From positions 7,845,001-7,909,000 of the forward strand of contig NZ_CP107904.1 of NCBI RefSeq assembly GCF_036013975.1: a stretch of 64,000 nt of DNA, written 5' to 3'. Made by a program: the position numbers and the translations under genes. The notes beneath the pieces were generated by a model that worked only from the letters and a program-made list of their open reading frames with translations, made no database searches and was not told the origin of the DNA. Origin of the DNA: Kitasatospora sp. NBC_00458. Its GTDB lineage: Bacteria; Actinomycetota; Actinomycetes; Streptomycetales; Streptomycetaceae. Below are positions 1 through 7,748 of this stretch, piece by piece (position 1 is the stretch's first letter; each line of letters opens with the position of its first letter).

Positions 1-242
1 TCGGCCGCCCGTCCGACGTCCGCCACCGCGAGGTACGTGGTCCACGCCCGGGCCCCGTCCGACGGCCGCGCCACCAGGCCCGCGACCTGCGCCCCGCGCA
101 GCGTCGCCACCGTGTAGCCGGGCAGCCCGACGAACTCCCACCCGAACAGGCCGCCGTAGAACGCGCGGGCCCGGGGGAGGTCCGCCGCGCCCAGCTCCAC
201 CCAGCAGGGGACGCCCTCGCGGTACCTGTCCGCCTTCGGCAT
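1..242 (-). CDS. VOC (glyoxalase-fold) protein, 3' part cut by window edge
   Basis: Only the first 80 residues are present; the gene starts at ATG 242 and runs off the left edge. The translation opens MPKADRYREGVPCWVEL and continues with the pattern ADLPRARAFYGGLFGWEF, which is the first beta-alpha-beta unit of the vicinal oxygen chelate superfamily (glyoxalase, bleomycin-resistance and extradiol dioxygenase-like proteins). Family knowledge: such proteins bind a metal or a small ligand between two such units, and their substrates cannot be told from this part. Start choice rests on the conserved beginning; no strong ribosome site is evident before it. The family call is fairly safe, function unknown. 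Confidence 0.75.
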   Translation of the reverse strand, partial: MPKADRYREGVPCWVELGAADLPRARAFYGGLFGWEFVGLPGYTVATLRGAQVAGLVARPSDGARAWTTYLAVADVGRAA

Positions 243-345
243 GCCGGCCTCCTCGCCGCCGGGACCACCCGCGCCCCGTGGCCAGCCTCCGCCCCCGCCC
301 GGCAGCCGGCAAACCGGGCGGGACCCGGCCGGGCACCCGTACCGG

Positions 346-987
346 TCAGAGCACCCCGCGCGGCCGGAACTGGACGCTGATCCGCGGTCCCACCGGCCGG
401 GCCGTCTTCGGTACGGCGTGTTCCCAGGTCCGCTGGCACGAGCCGCCCATCACCAGCAGGTCCCCGTGCCCGACCGGGTACCGCACCACCGGGCCGCCAC
501 CGCCCCGCGGGCGCAGCAGCAGCGCCCGCGGTTCCCCGGTCGAGACGATCGCCACCATGGTGTCCTCGCGCGCGCCGCGCCCGATCCGGTCACCGTGCCA
601 GGCCACGCTGTCCCGCCCGTCCCGGTAGTAGCAGAGCCCCAGGGTGCTGAACGGTTCGCCCAGCTCGGCCGCGTAGTGCGCGCCGAGCGCCGCCCGGGCC
701 TCCCCGAGCACCGGGTGCGGCGGCTCGTCCTCCTCCCGGTAGGAGGCGAGCAGCCGGGGCACGTCGACGGTCCGCTCGTACATCTCGCGCCGCTCCGCCC
801 GCCAGGGCACCTCGGCGGCCAGCCGTTCGAACAGCTGGTCCGCCCCGCGCAGCCACCCCGGCAGCAGGTCGACCCAGGCGCCCGCGCCCAGCACCGTGCG
901 CCGGACGCCCGCCAGCGGTCCGAGCGAGATCCCGGCCGGGCCGGTGTCGTCGAACAGGGAGGGTTGGAGCGGGAGGGTGCCGTGCAT
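346..987 (-). CDS. alkB: AlkB-like Fe(II)/2-oxoglutarate-dependent dioxygenase
   Basis: 213 residues from ATG 987; a longer reading exists but the conserved beginning MHGTLPLQPSLF starts here. AlkB enzymes remove alkyl groups from DNA bases by oxidation, using iron and 2-oxoglutarate. The iron triad is visible: H131 and D133 in AWHGD, H190 in WEHAVPK; R202 and R208 in PRISVQFR fit the 2-oxoglutarate and fold arginines. The LCYYRDGRDSVAWHGD stretch is typical of AlkB homologues (2OG-FeII_Oxy_2 type). It stands alone, with the VOC gene downstream on the same strand. Repair activity is inferred from family only. Confidence 0.88.
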   Translation of the reverse strand: MHGTLPLQPSLFDDTGPAGISLGPLAGVRRTVLGAGAWVDLLPGWLRGADQLFERLAAEVPWRAERREMYERTVDVPRLLASYREEDEPPHPVLGEARAALGAHYAAELGEPFSTLGLCYYRDGRDSVAWHGDRIGRGAREDTMVAIVSTGEPRALLLRPRGGGGPVVRYPVGHGDLLVMGGSCQRTWEHAVPKTARPVGPRISVQFRPRGVL

Positions 988-1171
988 GGGTCCAGCGTAC
1001 GCCGATATCGAACAGGTGCTCGAATATTGTCGAGCGATGGCCCGCCCGGCACCGCACCTCACCCGCTGTGCCGAAACGCGATAGGTGTCACCTGCTCGCG
1101 GTAACCGTCACCGTCGTGGCCACGGCCGAGCCGTGCCGACGTGAAGCGGGTGTCGCGACGGCAGCGCGTGC

Positions 1172-1444
1172 GTGGCCTGCTCCGACCTGGCGGCATCCGG
1201 CAAGGTGCTTTCCGCCCGGGACGTCCGCCCCGACACCGGCCTGGCCCGTCTCTCCTACGGCCAAGCCGCCCGCGCACTGCTCGACCCGCACACCGCGCAC
1301 ACGGAGCCGGGCACCGGCCGGGACCTGCACGAGTACCGCCACTCCGGTCTGACCCGCCTCGGCGAGCAGGGCGCCTCCGAGCTGATGCTGTGCCTGCAGT
1401 ACCGACCCGGCACCCTCGACGCTTCACAGCGGGTACCAGCCTGA
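1172..1444 (+). pseudogene. Tyrosine recombinase (phage-type integrase) remnant
   Basis: About 90 codons read as the inner catalytic part of a streptomycete site-specific integrase. Box II is clear: LHEYRHSGLTRLGEQGAS carries the HxxR pair of tyrosine recombinases. After ELMLCLQYRP the frame loses the expected continuation (the KSRHKKPENVRRYF-like part with the catalytic tyrosine) and stops at 1442-1444. Upstream of 1172 no N-terminal or core-binding domain can be followed in any frame. I see no intact att site or phage gene nearby. It is a decayed fragment of an integrated element, not a working enzyme. What is seen is the motif; loss of activity is inferred. Confidence 0.7.
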
Positions 1445-1455
1445 CCCTCGACGCG

Positions 1456-1495
1456 CCGCACGCCTCCTGACCAACCGAAGTCAGCAGGCGTGCGG
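1456..1495. terminator. Hairpin between convergent units
   Basis: Arms CCGCACGCCT (1456-1465) and AGGCGTGCGG (1486-1495) pair perfectly. Inside them, after one C/C mismatch, CTGAC (1467-1471) pairs with GTCAG (1480-1484) around an 8-nt loop. It lies just past the integrase remnant and 20 bp from the stop of the secreted-protein gene, so it can end transcription from both sides. No T-run follows, as is usual in these genomes. Confidence 0.65.
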
Positions 1496-1514
1496 GGCAC
1501 CGGGGGGCCGCGGC

Positions 1515-2015
1515 TCAGGGGAAGGTCACCTCGTAGTTGCCGTTCTTGAGCGTGAAGTGGGCGACACCGGTGACACCCTCGTAGGCGTAGTTGCCACCGG
1601 TGATCGTGCCGTCGAACTCCTTGGCGGCCCCATCACCGAGGGGAACGACCACGGACAGCGTGACCTGCTTCTCCGGGCCGTACTTGAGCAGGCTGGTGCA
1701 GTACAGCTGGTCGGGGCCGGCCTCGACCTTGCTGCAGGTGGAGTAGATCGTGCCGATGGTGTTCTCGCCGTACTGGTCGAGGAGTGCGGTCCGGGTGCCG
1801 AAGGAGTTGCCCAGCTCCTGAGGGACTCCGCCCTGGGCGGTGGTGTACCCGCTGCTGCTGATGGTGACCCACGGGATCGACACGGCCCGGTGGTGGGCTC
1901 CGCCCGGGTTCTGCCCGTCCGCCAGGGCCGGCGCACTGAACGCGGCGGCCGCGCCGAACGCCGTCCCGGCCAGGACGAGGGCGAGCGTGCGCTTGGTGCG
2001 CAGGGCATGGTGCAT
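1515..2015 (-). CDS. Small secreted protein, possible allene-oxide-cyclase/dirigent-type barrel
   Basis: 166 residues from ATG 2015, preceded by GAGGAGGACTCC, a good ribosome site; longer upstream readings lack one. Residues 1-33 are a clear Sec signal peptide (KRT, hydrophobic core, APALADG cut region). The mature part has a STCSK...LYCTS pair of cysteines and a C-terminal GGNYAYEGVTGVAHFTL stretch, which resembles the GG-x-Y-x-GATG region of allene-oxide-cyclase-like and dirigent barrels. Such extracellular barrels are found in actinomycetes, with role unknown. The barrel assignment is tentative; export is well supported. It stands alone, with a long leader upstream. Confidence 0.7.
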   Translation of the reverse strand: MHHALRTKRTLALVLAGTAFGAAAAFSAPALADGQNPGGAHHRAVSIPWVTISSSGYTTAQGGVPQELGNSFGTRTALLDQYGENTIGTIYSTCSKVEAGPDQLYCTSLLKYGPEKQVTLSVVVPLGDGAAKEFDGTITGGNYAYEGVTGVAHFTLKNGNYEVTFP

Positions 2016-2407
2016 GGAGTCCTCCTCGGACACGGCGGGCTCTCTGCCCGCATCGGGGGGTAGTCGAGCACACCGGGGCCGGCTGGCGAGGTGCCCGCAG
2101 GTGCCCTCTCCGACGGTGGCTGAGGCAGCCGCTTCTCCTTGGGGCGCAAGCGGATCAGTCGCCTGCGGACCTCGTGCGGCTGGGCCGTCCGCGTGGTCAC
2201 GACCCTCACTCGAACGCCCGCCAGATTCACCCGAAGGCCCCGCCGGCGCTCGATGCACCCGTCACCTGAGGTGCCGCCGTCCACGCTCATGAGGGGCCTG
2301 CGGGATCGCGCTGTCCACGCGAGTCCGACGCTGCCCGTCCCGCCGTCGGCGGGACGCACCCCTGGCGGCAGGTGACGGAGAGCGCGAGCACCGCCCGCAG
2401 GTGACGA
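2016..2407. other. Intergenic, 392 bp
   Basis: Holds the leader of the secreted-protein gene and the 3' side of the MFS gene. A compact hairpin at 2337-2355 is listed separately. The decamer GCAGGTGACG occurs twice (about 2369 and 2397). Longer reading frames here lack start sites and domain sequence. No promoter can be named with confidence. Confidence 0.5.
2337..2355 (-). terminator. Hairpin downstream of MFS gene
   Basis: GTCCCGCC (2337-2344) and GGCGGGAC (2348-2355) form an 8-bp G+C-rich stem with a 3-nt loop, about 50 bp past the stop of the MFS gene on the - strand. A factor-independent terminator is likely. Confidence 0.5.
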
Positions 2408-3718
2408 CTACCGCGTCTCCGGGGGCCGGCGGCGTGCCCGGTCGGGGCGCGCCCGTTCGGCGCCAGGGGCGGCCCCGGGCCCCGGGCCGGCCGCCGGCTC
2501 GGGCCGGACCCGGTGGCCGTACCCCAGCACGGTGGCGGCGGCGAGGAGGGCGACGACGCCTCCCAGCACCATCACGGTGGAGGGGGAGGAGCGGTCCACC
2601 ACGAGGCCGCCGGTCAGGGCGCCGATCGACAGGGTCGCCTGGAAGGACGAGGTGAACAGCACACCGGCCGCCTCCGGGGCGTGCGGGGCCGCGGAGAGGA
2701 ACCAGGTGAGGGAGCAGACCGGCACGGCGCCGTACGCCGCGCCCCAGAGCATCAGCAGGACGGCGGCGCCCGGACCGCCGGTGCCGAGCAGGGGCAGCAG
2801 CAGGGTCGAGGCGGCGAGCAGCACGGCGGCCGTGCCGAAGACCGGACGGAGGGCGCCCGCCGCGCGCCCGCCGGCGAGCACGTTGCCGAGCAGTCCGGCG
2901 GCGCCGTACGCGAGCAGGAGGCCGGTGACCAGGCCGGGGCCGGCGTGGGTGGTGGCCGCGAGGAACGGGGTGACGTAGGTGTAGCTGCCGAAGTGGGCCA
3001 GCACGATCAGGAAGGTCACGGCGAGGCCGGTCCGGGTGCCCCGGCCGGCCAGCAGCCCGCGCAGCACGCCCAGGCCGGTGGCGGTCGGCGGAGGGAGGGG
3101 CGGAAGCGACACCAGCAGGGCGGCCAGGGCCAGCAGGGTCAGCACGGCCATCACGAGGAACGCGGCGCGCCAGCCGGCGAGCGATCCGAGGAACACGCCC
3201 GCCGGTACGCCGAGGACCGAGCCGAGCGGGACGGCGGTGAAGAACAGGGTGGCGGCCCGGCCCTGCCGGTGCTCCGGGACGAGCCGTGCGGCGAGCCCGG
3301 AGCCGATCGACCAGAAGGCCCCGATGACCAGGCCGAGGGTGACCCGGGCGGTCAGCACGGCCCAGTAGGCGGGGGCGAAGGCGTTGAGCAGGTCCGCCAG
3401 GACCAGGAGCAGCAGCAGGGCGCAGAGCACCGTCCGGCGGTCGGCGTGCCTGGTCGCCACGGTCACCACCGGTGCGGCGACGGCGGCGACGATGCCCGGG
3501 AGCGTCATCATCAGCCCGGCGGTGCCGTCGGAGATCCGGAAGGTCGCGCCGATCGGGGTCAGCAGGCCGATCGGCAGGATCTCCGTGGTGACGATGGAGA
3601 ACACGCCCGTGGTGACGGCCAGTACGGCGGGCCAGCCACCGCTCCGCCCGGGGGAGTCCGGGCGGCGGGGGCCCCGGCCGGGCGGGCGCGAAGCGGGGTG
3701 GAGGGCGGTGTCGGCCAT
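2408..3718 (-). CDS. MFS exporter, 12-TM drug:H+ antiporter type
   Basis: 436 residues from ATG 3718. After a basic, proline-rich N-terminus of about 25 residues come twelve hydrophobic segments. TM1 reads VTTGVFSIVTTEILPIGLL, and the loop after TM2 carries RHADRR, a form of the D-R-x-G-R-R motif A of major facilitator proteins. GSVLGVPAGVFLG in TM5 fits the antiporter motif C. The pattern resembles the AraJ/NepI/YdhP group that exports sugars, nucleosides or drugs. No regulator lies next to it, so no substrate can be proposed. A hairpin at 2337-2355 probably ends the transcript. Confidence 0.88.
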   Translation of the reverse strand: MADTALHPASRPPGRGPRRPDSPGRSGGWPAVLAVTTGVFSIVTTEILPIGLLTPIGATFRISDGTAGLMMTLPGIVAAVAAPVVTVATRHADRRTVLCALLLLLVLADLLNAFAPAYWAVLTARVTLGLVIGAFWSIGSGLAARLVPEHRQGRAATLFFTAVPLGSVLGVPAGVFLGSLAGWRAAFLVMAVLTLLALAALLVSLPPLPPPTATGLGVLRGLLAGRGTRTGLAVTFLIVLAHFGSYTYVTPFLAATTHAGPGLVTGLLLAYGAAGLLGNVLAGGRAAGALRPVFGTAAVLLAASTLLLPLLGTGGPGAAVLLMLWGAAYGAVPVCSLTWFLSAAPHAPEAAGVLFTSSFQATLSIGALTGGLVVDRSSPSTVMVLGGVVALLAAATVLGYGHRVRPEPAAGPGPGAAPGAERARPDRARRRPPETR

Positions 3719-3971
3719 GCCGGAGGTCCTGTCCGTGGGCGGTGGGTGTCACCACGAAGTCCACCAAGCGGGCAGGGGGTAGGTCTGGCGTGAATCCGAC
3801 CTCGACGTCCGGGCCGTCCCGTTCGCGGCCGGGTCGGCGGACGGGCGACTGCGCCCCCGGGCGGGTCGGCCCACCGACTTCCCGCGCTCCGGTGCCGGTC
3901 GCGCTCCCGGTCGCGCCCCGGTCGGCGCCGCGAGGAGGCCGCCCGGACCCCCGGCCGGACGGGCGCGGCCC

Positions 3972-4424
3972 TCAGCCCACCGCGCGCTTCAGGAGCTCGG
4001 CGATCTGCGCCTCCGCCTCGGCCGTCACCTCGGTCAGCGCGAAGGCGGCCGGCCACATCGTGCCCTCGTCCAGCTTCGCGAGGTCGCTGAACCCGAGCGT
4101 GGCGTACCGTGCCTTGAACTTCTCGGCGCTCTGGAAGAAGCAGACGACCTTGCCGTCCAGCGCGTAGGCGGGCATCCCGTACCAGAGCTTCGGCGCGAGG
4201 CCGGGGGCGTTGGCGGCGACGAGGGCGTGCACGCGCTCGGCCATGACCCGGTCGGAGTCCGGCATCTCGGCGATCTTCGCGAGGACGTCCCGCTCCGCCT
4301 CCGCCGCCTTGTCGGCGCGCGAGCCCCGGCGCGAGGCCGCCTTCATCTCCTTGGCGTGCTCCTTCATCGCGGCCCGCTCCTCCGCGGTGAACCCCTCGTA
4401 CGCGCCGCCGTCGGTGTCACCCAT
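3972..4424 (-). CDS. DUF1801 (YdhG-like) protein
   Basis: 150 residues from ATG 4424, preceded by GGGGGAGTTCTGCC; the longer reading to 4490 lacks a ribosome site. The core PKLWYGMPAYALDGKVVCFF is the signature of DUF1801, whose members share the fold of the Bacillus iron chaperone Fra/YdhG. The N-terminal half (TAEERAAMKEHAKEMKAASRR...ADKAAEAERD) is a charged helix seen in the actinobacterial branch. The iron-chaperone role is known only for distant relatives and is not assumed here. Monocistronic by position. Confidence 0.8.
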   Translation of the reverse strand: MGDTDGGAYEGFTAEERAAMKEHAKEMKAASRRGSRADKAAEAERDVLAKIAEMPDSDRVMAERVHALVAANAPGLAPKLWYGMPAYALDGKVVCFFQSAEKFKARYATLGFSDLAKLDEGTMWPAAFALTEVTAEAEAQIAELLKRAVG

Positions 4425-4806
4425 GGCAGAACTCCCCCCTTGACGGTCTCGGTGGGCCGGGATCCCCGGTGCGGGATCAGGGGGGACCATATCCTGACCC
4501 GTCGACAGCTTCGCGTCCCCGCGGTCACCTTGGCCCCAGGAGTCCCCGGGTGGAGCAGGGGGCGGTTCGGAGCGGGAGTGCCGACCCGGTCCGTACGAGG
4601 GGACCGGTGGCGTGGGGCCGTGGCCCGTCCGAGGGCCGACCGCCGGGCGCGGGAACCCCGGGTGGTGATCGTGCCGGTCGCCGGGACCGCGTCGAAGCGC
4701 ACGCCGGCGGGGTGGTGCCGTTCGCTCGGCGGGGCGCCGTCGTTCGCCCTGACGGGTCGCTGCCGTTCGCCGGGTGTTCGATTTCTGATCAGGCCTGACG
4801 TCCTGC
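4425..4806. other. Intergenic, 382 bp
   Basis: Leader side of the DUF1801 gene plus upstream DNA of the candidate small RNA. A short stem GATCCC/GGGATC lies near 4460-4477. CAGGATATGGTC on the - strand (about 4488-4499) could supply a -10 element for the DUF1801 gene, but I see no matching -35. No convincing gene. Confidence 0.4.
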
Positions 4807-4817
4807 TAGTGTTCTTC

Positions 4818-4980
4818 CCGTCGAGAGGAAACGATCTTCGCGAAGCGAAGGGCGGCCTCCCGAGCAGGCGTCAGTGGTGCTACCGGAGCACGTCCTACTT
4901 TCAGTAGGGAGAGTCCGTTCAACCCGGGCCTGGCGCTCCATCCGAAGCGGTCGTTCCCCTCCAGGGGAGCGGCCGCTTCG
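4818..4980 (+). ncRNA. Candidate small RNA with own promoter and terminator
   Basis: A -10-like TAGTGT (4807-4812) is followed by about 160 nt of structured, non-coding sequence ending in a very strong hairpin (4943-4980). Internal stems are visible: CTTCGCGAAGCGAAG near 4833 and CCTAC-TTTCA-GTAGG at 4894-4908. The stretch is less G+C-rich than the flanks and no reading frame in it has a start site. The -35 region is poor (TTCTGA at 4783-4788). Bases 4894-4904 are exactly complementary to 5187-5197 in the leader of the next operon. It could also be a leader or riboswitch rather than a free RNA; the family is not recognised. Confidence 0.4.
4943..4980 (+). terminator. 18-bp hairpin terminator
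   Basis: CGAAGCGG...CCCCT (4943-4960) pairs with AGGGG...CCGCTTCG (4963-4980) over 18 bp with two G-U pairs and a 2-nt gap; the real loop is probably 4 nt. The stem is long and stable enough for factor-independent termination. It lies more than 400 bp before the next gene and so must end a transcript that starts upstream. Confidence 0.65.
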
Positions 4981-5165
4981 TCGTTGTGCCGCCCGGCCCC
5001 GGCCCTGGCCCCGGTTTCGGCCCGCTCGCCCGGACGGTCCTATCGCAGGATCCGGCCGAAACCCATCGGCGTCGGCGACAACCCGCCAAGGTCGGGCTCC
5101 AGGTGGGTCGGCCACCCTTCGGGCACCCACTCTCCCGGGCTGCGGATTTGCGGGCCCCCATGACC

Positions 5166-5178
5166 TGACGGACCGTCA
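5166..5178. promoter_or_regulatory. Palindrome TGACG-N3-CGTCA
   Basis: TGACGGACCGTCA is a perfect 6-1-6 palindrome 242 bp before the first roadblock gene. The same TGACG-N3-CGTCA form occurs once more, at 40339-40351, before the NRPS cluster. It has the size and symmetry of a dimeric regulator site. The protein that binds is unknown. Confidence 0.4.
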
Positions 5179-5199
5179 AAGGATGGCTGAAAGTAGGCC

Positions 5200-5223
5200 C
5201 CAATGGTGTGAATATGCCATTGG
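5200..5223. promoter_or_regulatory. Inverted repeat CCAATGG-N10-CCATTGG
   Basis: Two perfect 7-bp arms (5200-5206, 5217-5223) enclose TGTGAATATG. The stretch from 5178 to 5240 is the most A+T-rich DNA in the area, as expected for the promoter of the roadblock operon. Operator function is inferred. Confidence 0.4.
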
Positions 5224-5419
5224 AACGTTCGTCGTACTGGATCGGGCAGTAGCCTTCCGTGTCGAACCCGCCACTGGTCGTGGTGGTCCGGCCGGTGCCG
5301 CGCGGCCTGGAGGTGTGCGCGCCCGGCTGTCCGGAACCCTCCCCGAAGCCTTCCGGTCCCCCGAAGCCACCTCAGCAGAGCCGTCCCGAAGCCGTCCCGA
5401 ACCCTCCGAAGGAGCCCGA

Positions 5420-5803
5420 GTGCCGGGTATCGACGAATGCCTGTCCCAGGCGATGGCGATCGCCGGAGCCTGTGCCGCCAGTCTCATCGACTGGAGCAGC
5501 GGACTCGCACTGGGCAGCGTCGGAGTCAGCCCCACCGGCGACCACGATACGTCGGCCGCGGAGGCAACCGACTTGGTGCGGGCGGCTGTTGAGAGCCCGA
5601 CCTTCACCGGGGCGGAGGACCGGCAGGCACCTCTCCAGGACATCATCGTGACTGCCGGGCGCAGTTACCACCTCCTTTGCTTCATCGATACCGTCTTCGA
5701 CAGCCGGCTCGTCCTGCACCTCTGGCTGGACCGGAGCGAGGGCAACCTCGCCGGCGCCCGCTACCGTCTCCAGTCGCTCGCCGAGGAACTGGTGCTCGGA
5801 TGA
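5420..5803 (+). CDS. Roadblock/LC7-like small protein A
   Basis: 127 residues from GTG 5420, with CGAAGGAG ending 6 nt before it. The protein lines up along its length with the last gene of the operon: LIDWSSGLALG against LVDYNSGMALA, LQDIIVTAGRSYHLL against IEDILITLSSQYHLI, and WLDRSEGNLAGARYRLQ against ALDKGRANLAMARHQLT. The pattern is that of small roadblock/LC7 (MglB/CvnB-like) proteins, which as dimers regulate small GTPases. It overlaps the next gene by ATGA, so translation is coupled. No GTPase is encoded nearby. The fold is inferred from pattern; partner unknown. Confidence 0.7.
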   Translation: MPGIDECLSQAMAIAGACAASLIDWSSGLALGSVGVSPTGDHDTSAAEATDLVRAAVESPTFTGAEDRQAPLQDIIVTAGRSYHLLCFIDTVFDSRLVLHLWLDRSEGNLAGARYRLQSLAEELVLG

Positions 5804-7128
5804 CGAACTCCTCGACGAGCGGCATGGGGGTGGCGGCCCGGACCGTCGTCGGCTTTCGGCCACCGGCCGGGTGCCCGACGGTGCCGCCCCAGGCAGCCGG
5901 GCCCGGCCACGGTTCCGACTCCGTTCCGGCCGCCCGCACCGCTCCCGACGGGGGTTCCGCCCCCGGCCCGACCCCTCCTCCCGGCGCCGGTACCGGATCG
6001 GGCGCCGGCTCCACCCGCGGCCTCGGCCGGGCCACCGAGACCGGCTCCGTGGCCGCTCCCGCTCCCGCTCGCGCCGCCGCCCCCCTTCCCGTCCACCCCG
6101 GGTGGACGGCCGGCGCGGCCGTCGAACGGCTGGCCGCGGAACACGCCACCGGCGCCCTGCGCGGCCCCGCGGGCACGGTCTACCTCGTCGACGGACTGAT
6201 CGCCCACGCCGAGTCCGACCGGACGCCCGACCTGGCCACCGTGCTCACCGCCTCGGGCCGGCTCACCCCCGAGGCCTGGCGGGAGGAGGTCCACCGGTCG
6301 GGCCCGTACGCCCGGGTCGGGGAGGCCCTGGTCGAACACGGCAGGCTCACCCGGGGGGAGCTGGAGCTGTGCCACCTCGGCGCCCTCTACGACGCGGCGT
6401 GCTTCCTCCTCGACACCCCGGACTCCCTCGCCTTCTGGACCTTCGCGCCGGGCGTCCGGCACTGGCTCGGCCCGGTCGCGGGGGTCGGCGTCCCCCGGCT
6501 CCGCCGGGAGGTCGAGCGCCGACGGCTCCTGCTGGACCGGATCTGGCCGTGGCCCCGGCTCGACACCGAGCCGGTCCGCCCGGCCCCGCAGCGCCTCGTC
6601 GTTCCCGGCCGCCACGCGCGCCGGATCCGCCCGCCGAGCCGGTACCAACGCGACCTGCTCGACCACGCGGACGGCCGAAGAACCCCGGCGGAGCTGGCCC
6701 GGCTGCTCGGCCGCTCGGCGTTCGCCACCATGGTGGACGTCCGCCGACTGGCCGCCGACGGACTGCTGCTCGGTCCCGGCCCGGAGCCCGGCCACGGCTC
6801 CGGAGCCGTGGCCGGGCCGGAGGCGGGCGCGGCTCCCGGGGGCGGGCCGAGAGGTCCGGCCGCCGCCGGGGCGCCGCCCGCGTCCGGTGGGCTCCACCGG
6901 CGCGTCCCCGGTGCGGCCCTGGCCGCGCTGGCCCCGGCGGCCCGTGCGGCAGCCGCTGCCGCTGCCGCCGCCGCTGCCGCCGCCGCGTCCGCCACTGCCG
7001 CCGCCGGTGCGCCGGCCGCCGGATCCGACCGACCACCTGGTCCGGCGGCGGCCCACCCGTTGACCGCCCCCGATCCGGACATCGCGCTGCTGATCCGGGT
7101 CCGAACCCTTCTGGAGGCCCGACTTTGA
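5800..7128 (+). CDS. PATAN/DUF4388-like protein with winged-helix-like region
   Basis: 442 residues from ATG 5800, overlapping the previous stop. Residues 1-100 are a proline/glycine/alanine-rich linker. Around 105-220 the pattern AVERLAAEHATGALRGPAGTV, then LVDGLIAHAE, matches the start of PATAN (DUF4388) domains (G-x-L...G-x-(V/I)-Y-x-x-(D/G)-G-x-(I/V)-x-x-A). It is followed by LYDAACFLLDTPDSLAFWTF, as in the 'effector' half of that domain. Residues 285-330 (YQRDLLDHADGRRTPAELARLL to RRLAADGLLL) look like a winged helix. The tail is low-complexity alanine. PATAN proteins connect to roadblock/GTPase signalling in other phyla. No DNA or partner is shown. Confidence 0.6.
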   Translation: MTNSSTSGMGVAARTVVGFRPPAGCPTVPPQAAGPGHGSDSVPAARTAPDGGSAPGPTPPPGAGTGSGAGSTRGLGRATETGSVAAPAPARAAAPLPVHPGWTAGAAVERLAAEHATGALRGPAGTVYLVDGLIAHAESDRTPDLATVLTASGRLTPEAWREEVHRSGPYARVGEALVEHGRLTRGELELCHLGALYDAACFLLDTPDSLAFWTFAPGVRHWLGPVAGVGVPRLRREVERRRLLLDRIWPWPRLDTEPVRPAPQRLVVPGRHARRIRPPSRYQRDLLDHADGRRTPAELARLLGRSAFATMVDVRRLAADGLLLGPGPEPGHGSGAVAGPEAGAAPGGGPRGPAAAGAPPASGGLHRRVPGAALAALAPAARAAAAAAAAAAAAAASATAAAGAPAAGSDRPPGPAAAHPLTAPDPDIALLIRVRTLLEARL

Positions 7129-7162
7129 ACCACTCTCCGCCCGCGACCCCGCCCTCACGGCC

Positions 7163-7615
7163 ATGAGGCGGGCGCTCAAGCAGCGTGTCGGAAGGAGACA
7201 ACTGATCGCCTTGGAGACCGAGCTGCTCGCCGAACTCCGCGCTCTCAGGCACCGGGTGCCCCACCTCGCGGGCGGACTGGTGGCCGGCGTGGACGGCCTG
7301 CTGGTCGCGCACGACACCCACGGGGCCGACCCCTCGGGCCTGGCGGCGATGACCGCAGCCTCGCTCGGCCTGGCCCAGCGGCTCGCGGACAGCACCGGCC
7401 AGGGCGACTTCCGGGAGTCGCTGGTCCGCGGCGAACACGGCTACGTCGCCACCTACGCGGCCGGCGGGAGCTGCGTCCTCACCCTCCTCGCCCACCCGGA
7501 CGCGAACGTGGGCCGGCTGAACCTGGAGGCCCGCCGCTCCGCCAAGCGCATCGCCGCCCTCCTCGACGACACCCTCGCGCCCAAGGACGTGCGGGAGTCC
7601 CGGGAGGTGTTCTGA
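7163..7615 (+). CDS. Roadblock/LC7 domain protein
   Basis: Up to 150 residues from ATG 7163. This start has no ribosome site, whereas GGAAGGAG lies at 7190-7197 inside the frame, before CTG 7202 and TTG 7211; the real start may be one of these, giving a 134-137 residue protein. The sequence HLAGGLVAGVDGLLVAHD, then AAMTAASLGLAQRLAD and YVATYAAGGSCVLTLLA is that of classical roadblock/LC7 proteins (CvnB/MglB type). It follows the PATAN-like gene by 34 nt and belongs to the same operon. Expected role: dimeric scaffold or GTPase-activating partner; no GTPase lies here. Confidence 0.8.
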   Translation: MRRALKQRVGRRQLIALETELLAELRALRHRVPHLAGGLVAGVDGLLVAHDTHGADPSGLAAMTAASLGLAQRLADSTGQGDFRESLVRGEHGYVATYAAGGSCVLTLLAHPDANVGRLNLEARRSAKRIAALLDDTLAPKDVRESREVF

Positions 7616-7748
7616 CCCGCACCGCGCACCACCCGGCCGGCCGCCTCGGCCCGCCGGACCTCGAACATCCGTCCCAACCCCCCCCGATCCCTCCGATCCC
7701 CCCGACCAAGTCCGACCGGACAACCCACGACCGAACCGGAGAACAGAC

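Noticed and set aside
4818..4980. A known riboswitch (cobalamin, c-di-AMP ydaO type, TPP)
   Set aside because: I could not find the conserved core words of these classes, and the terminator lies more than 400 bp from the next gene.
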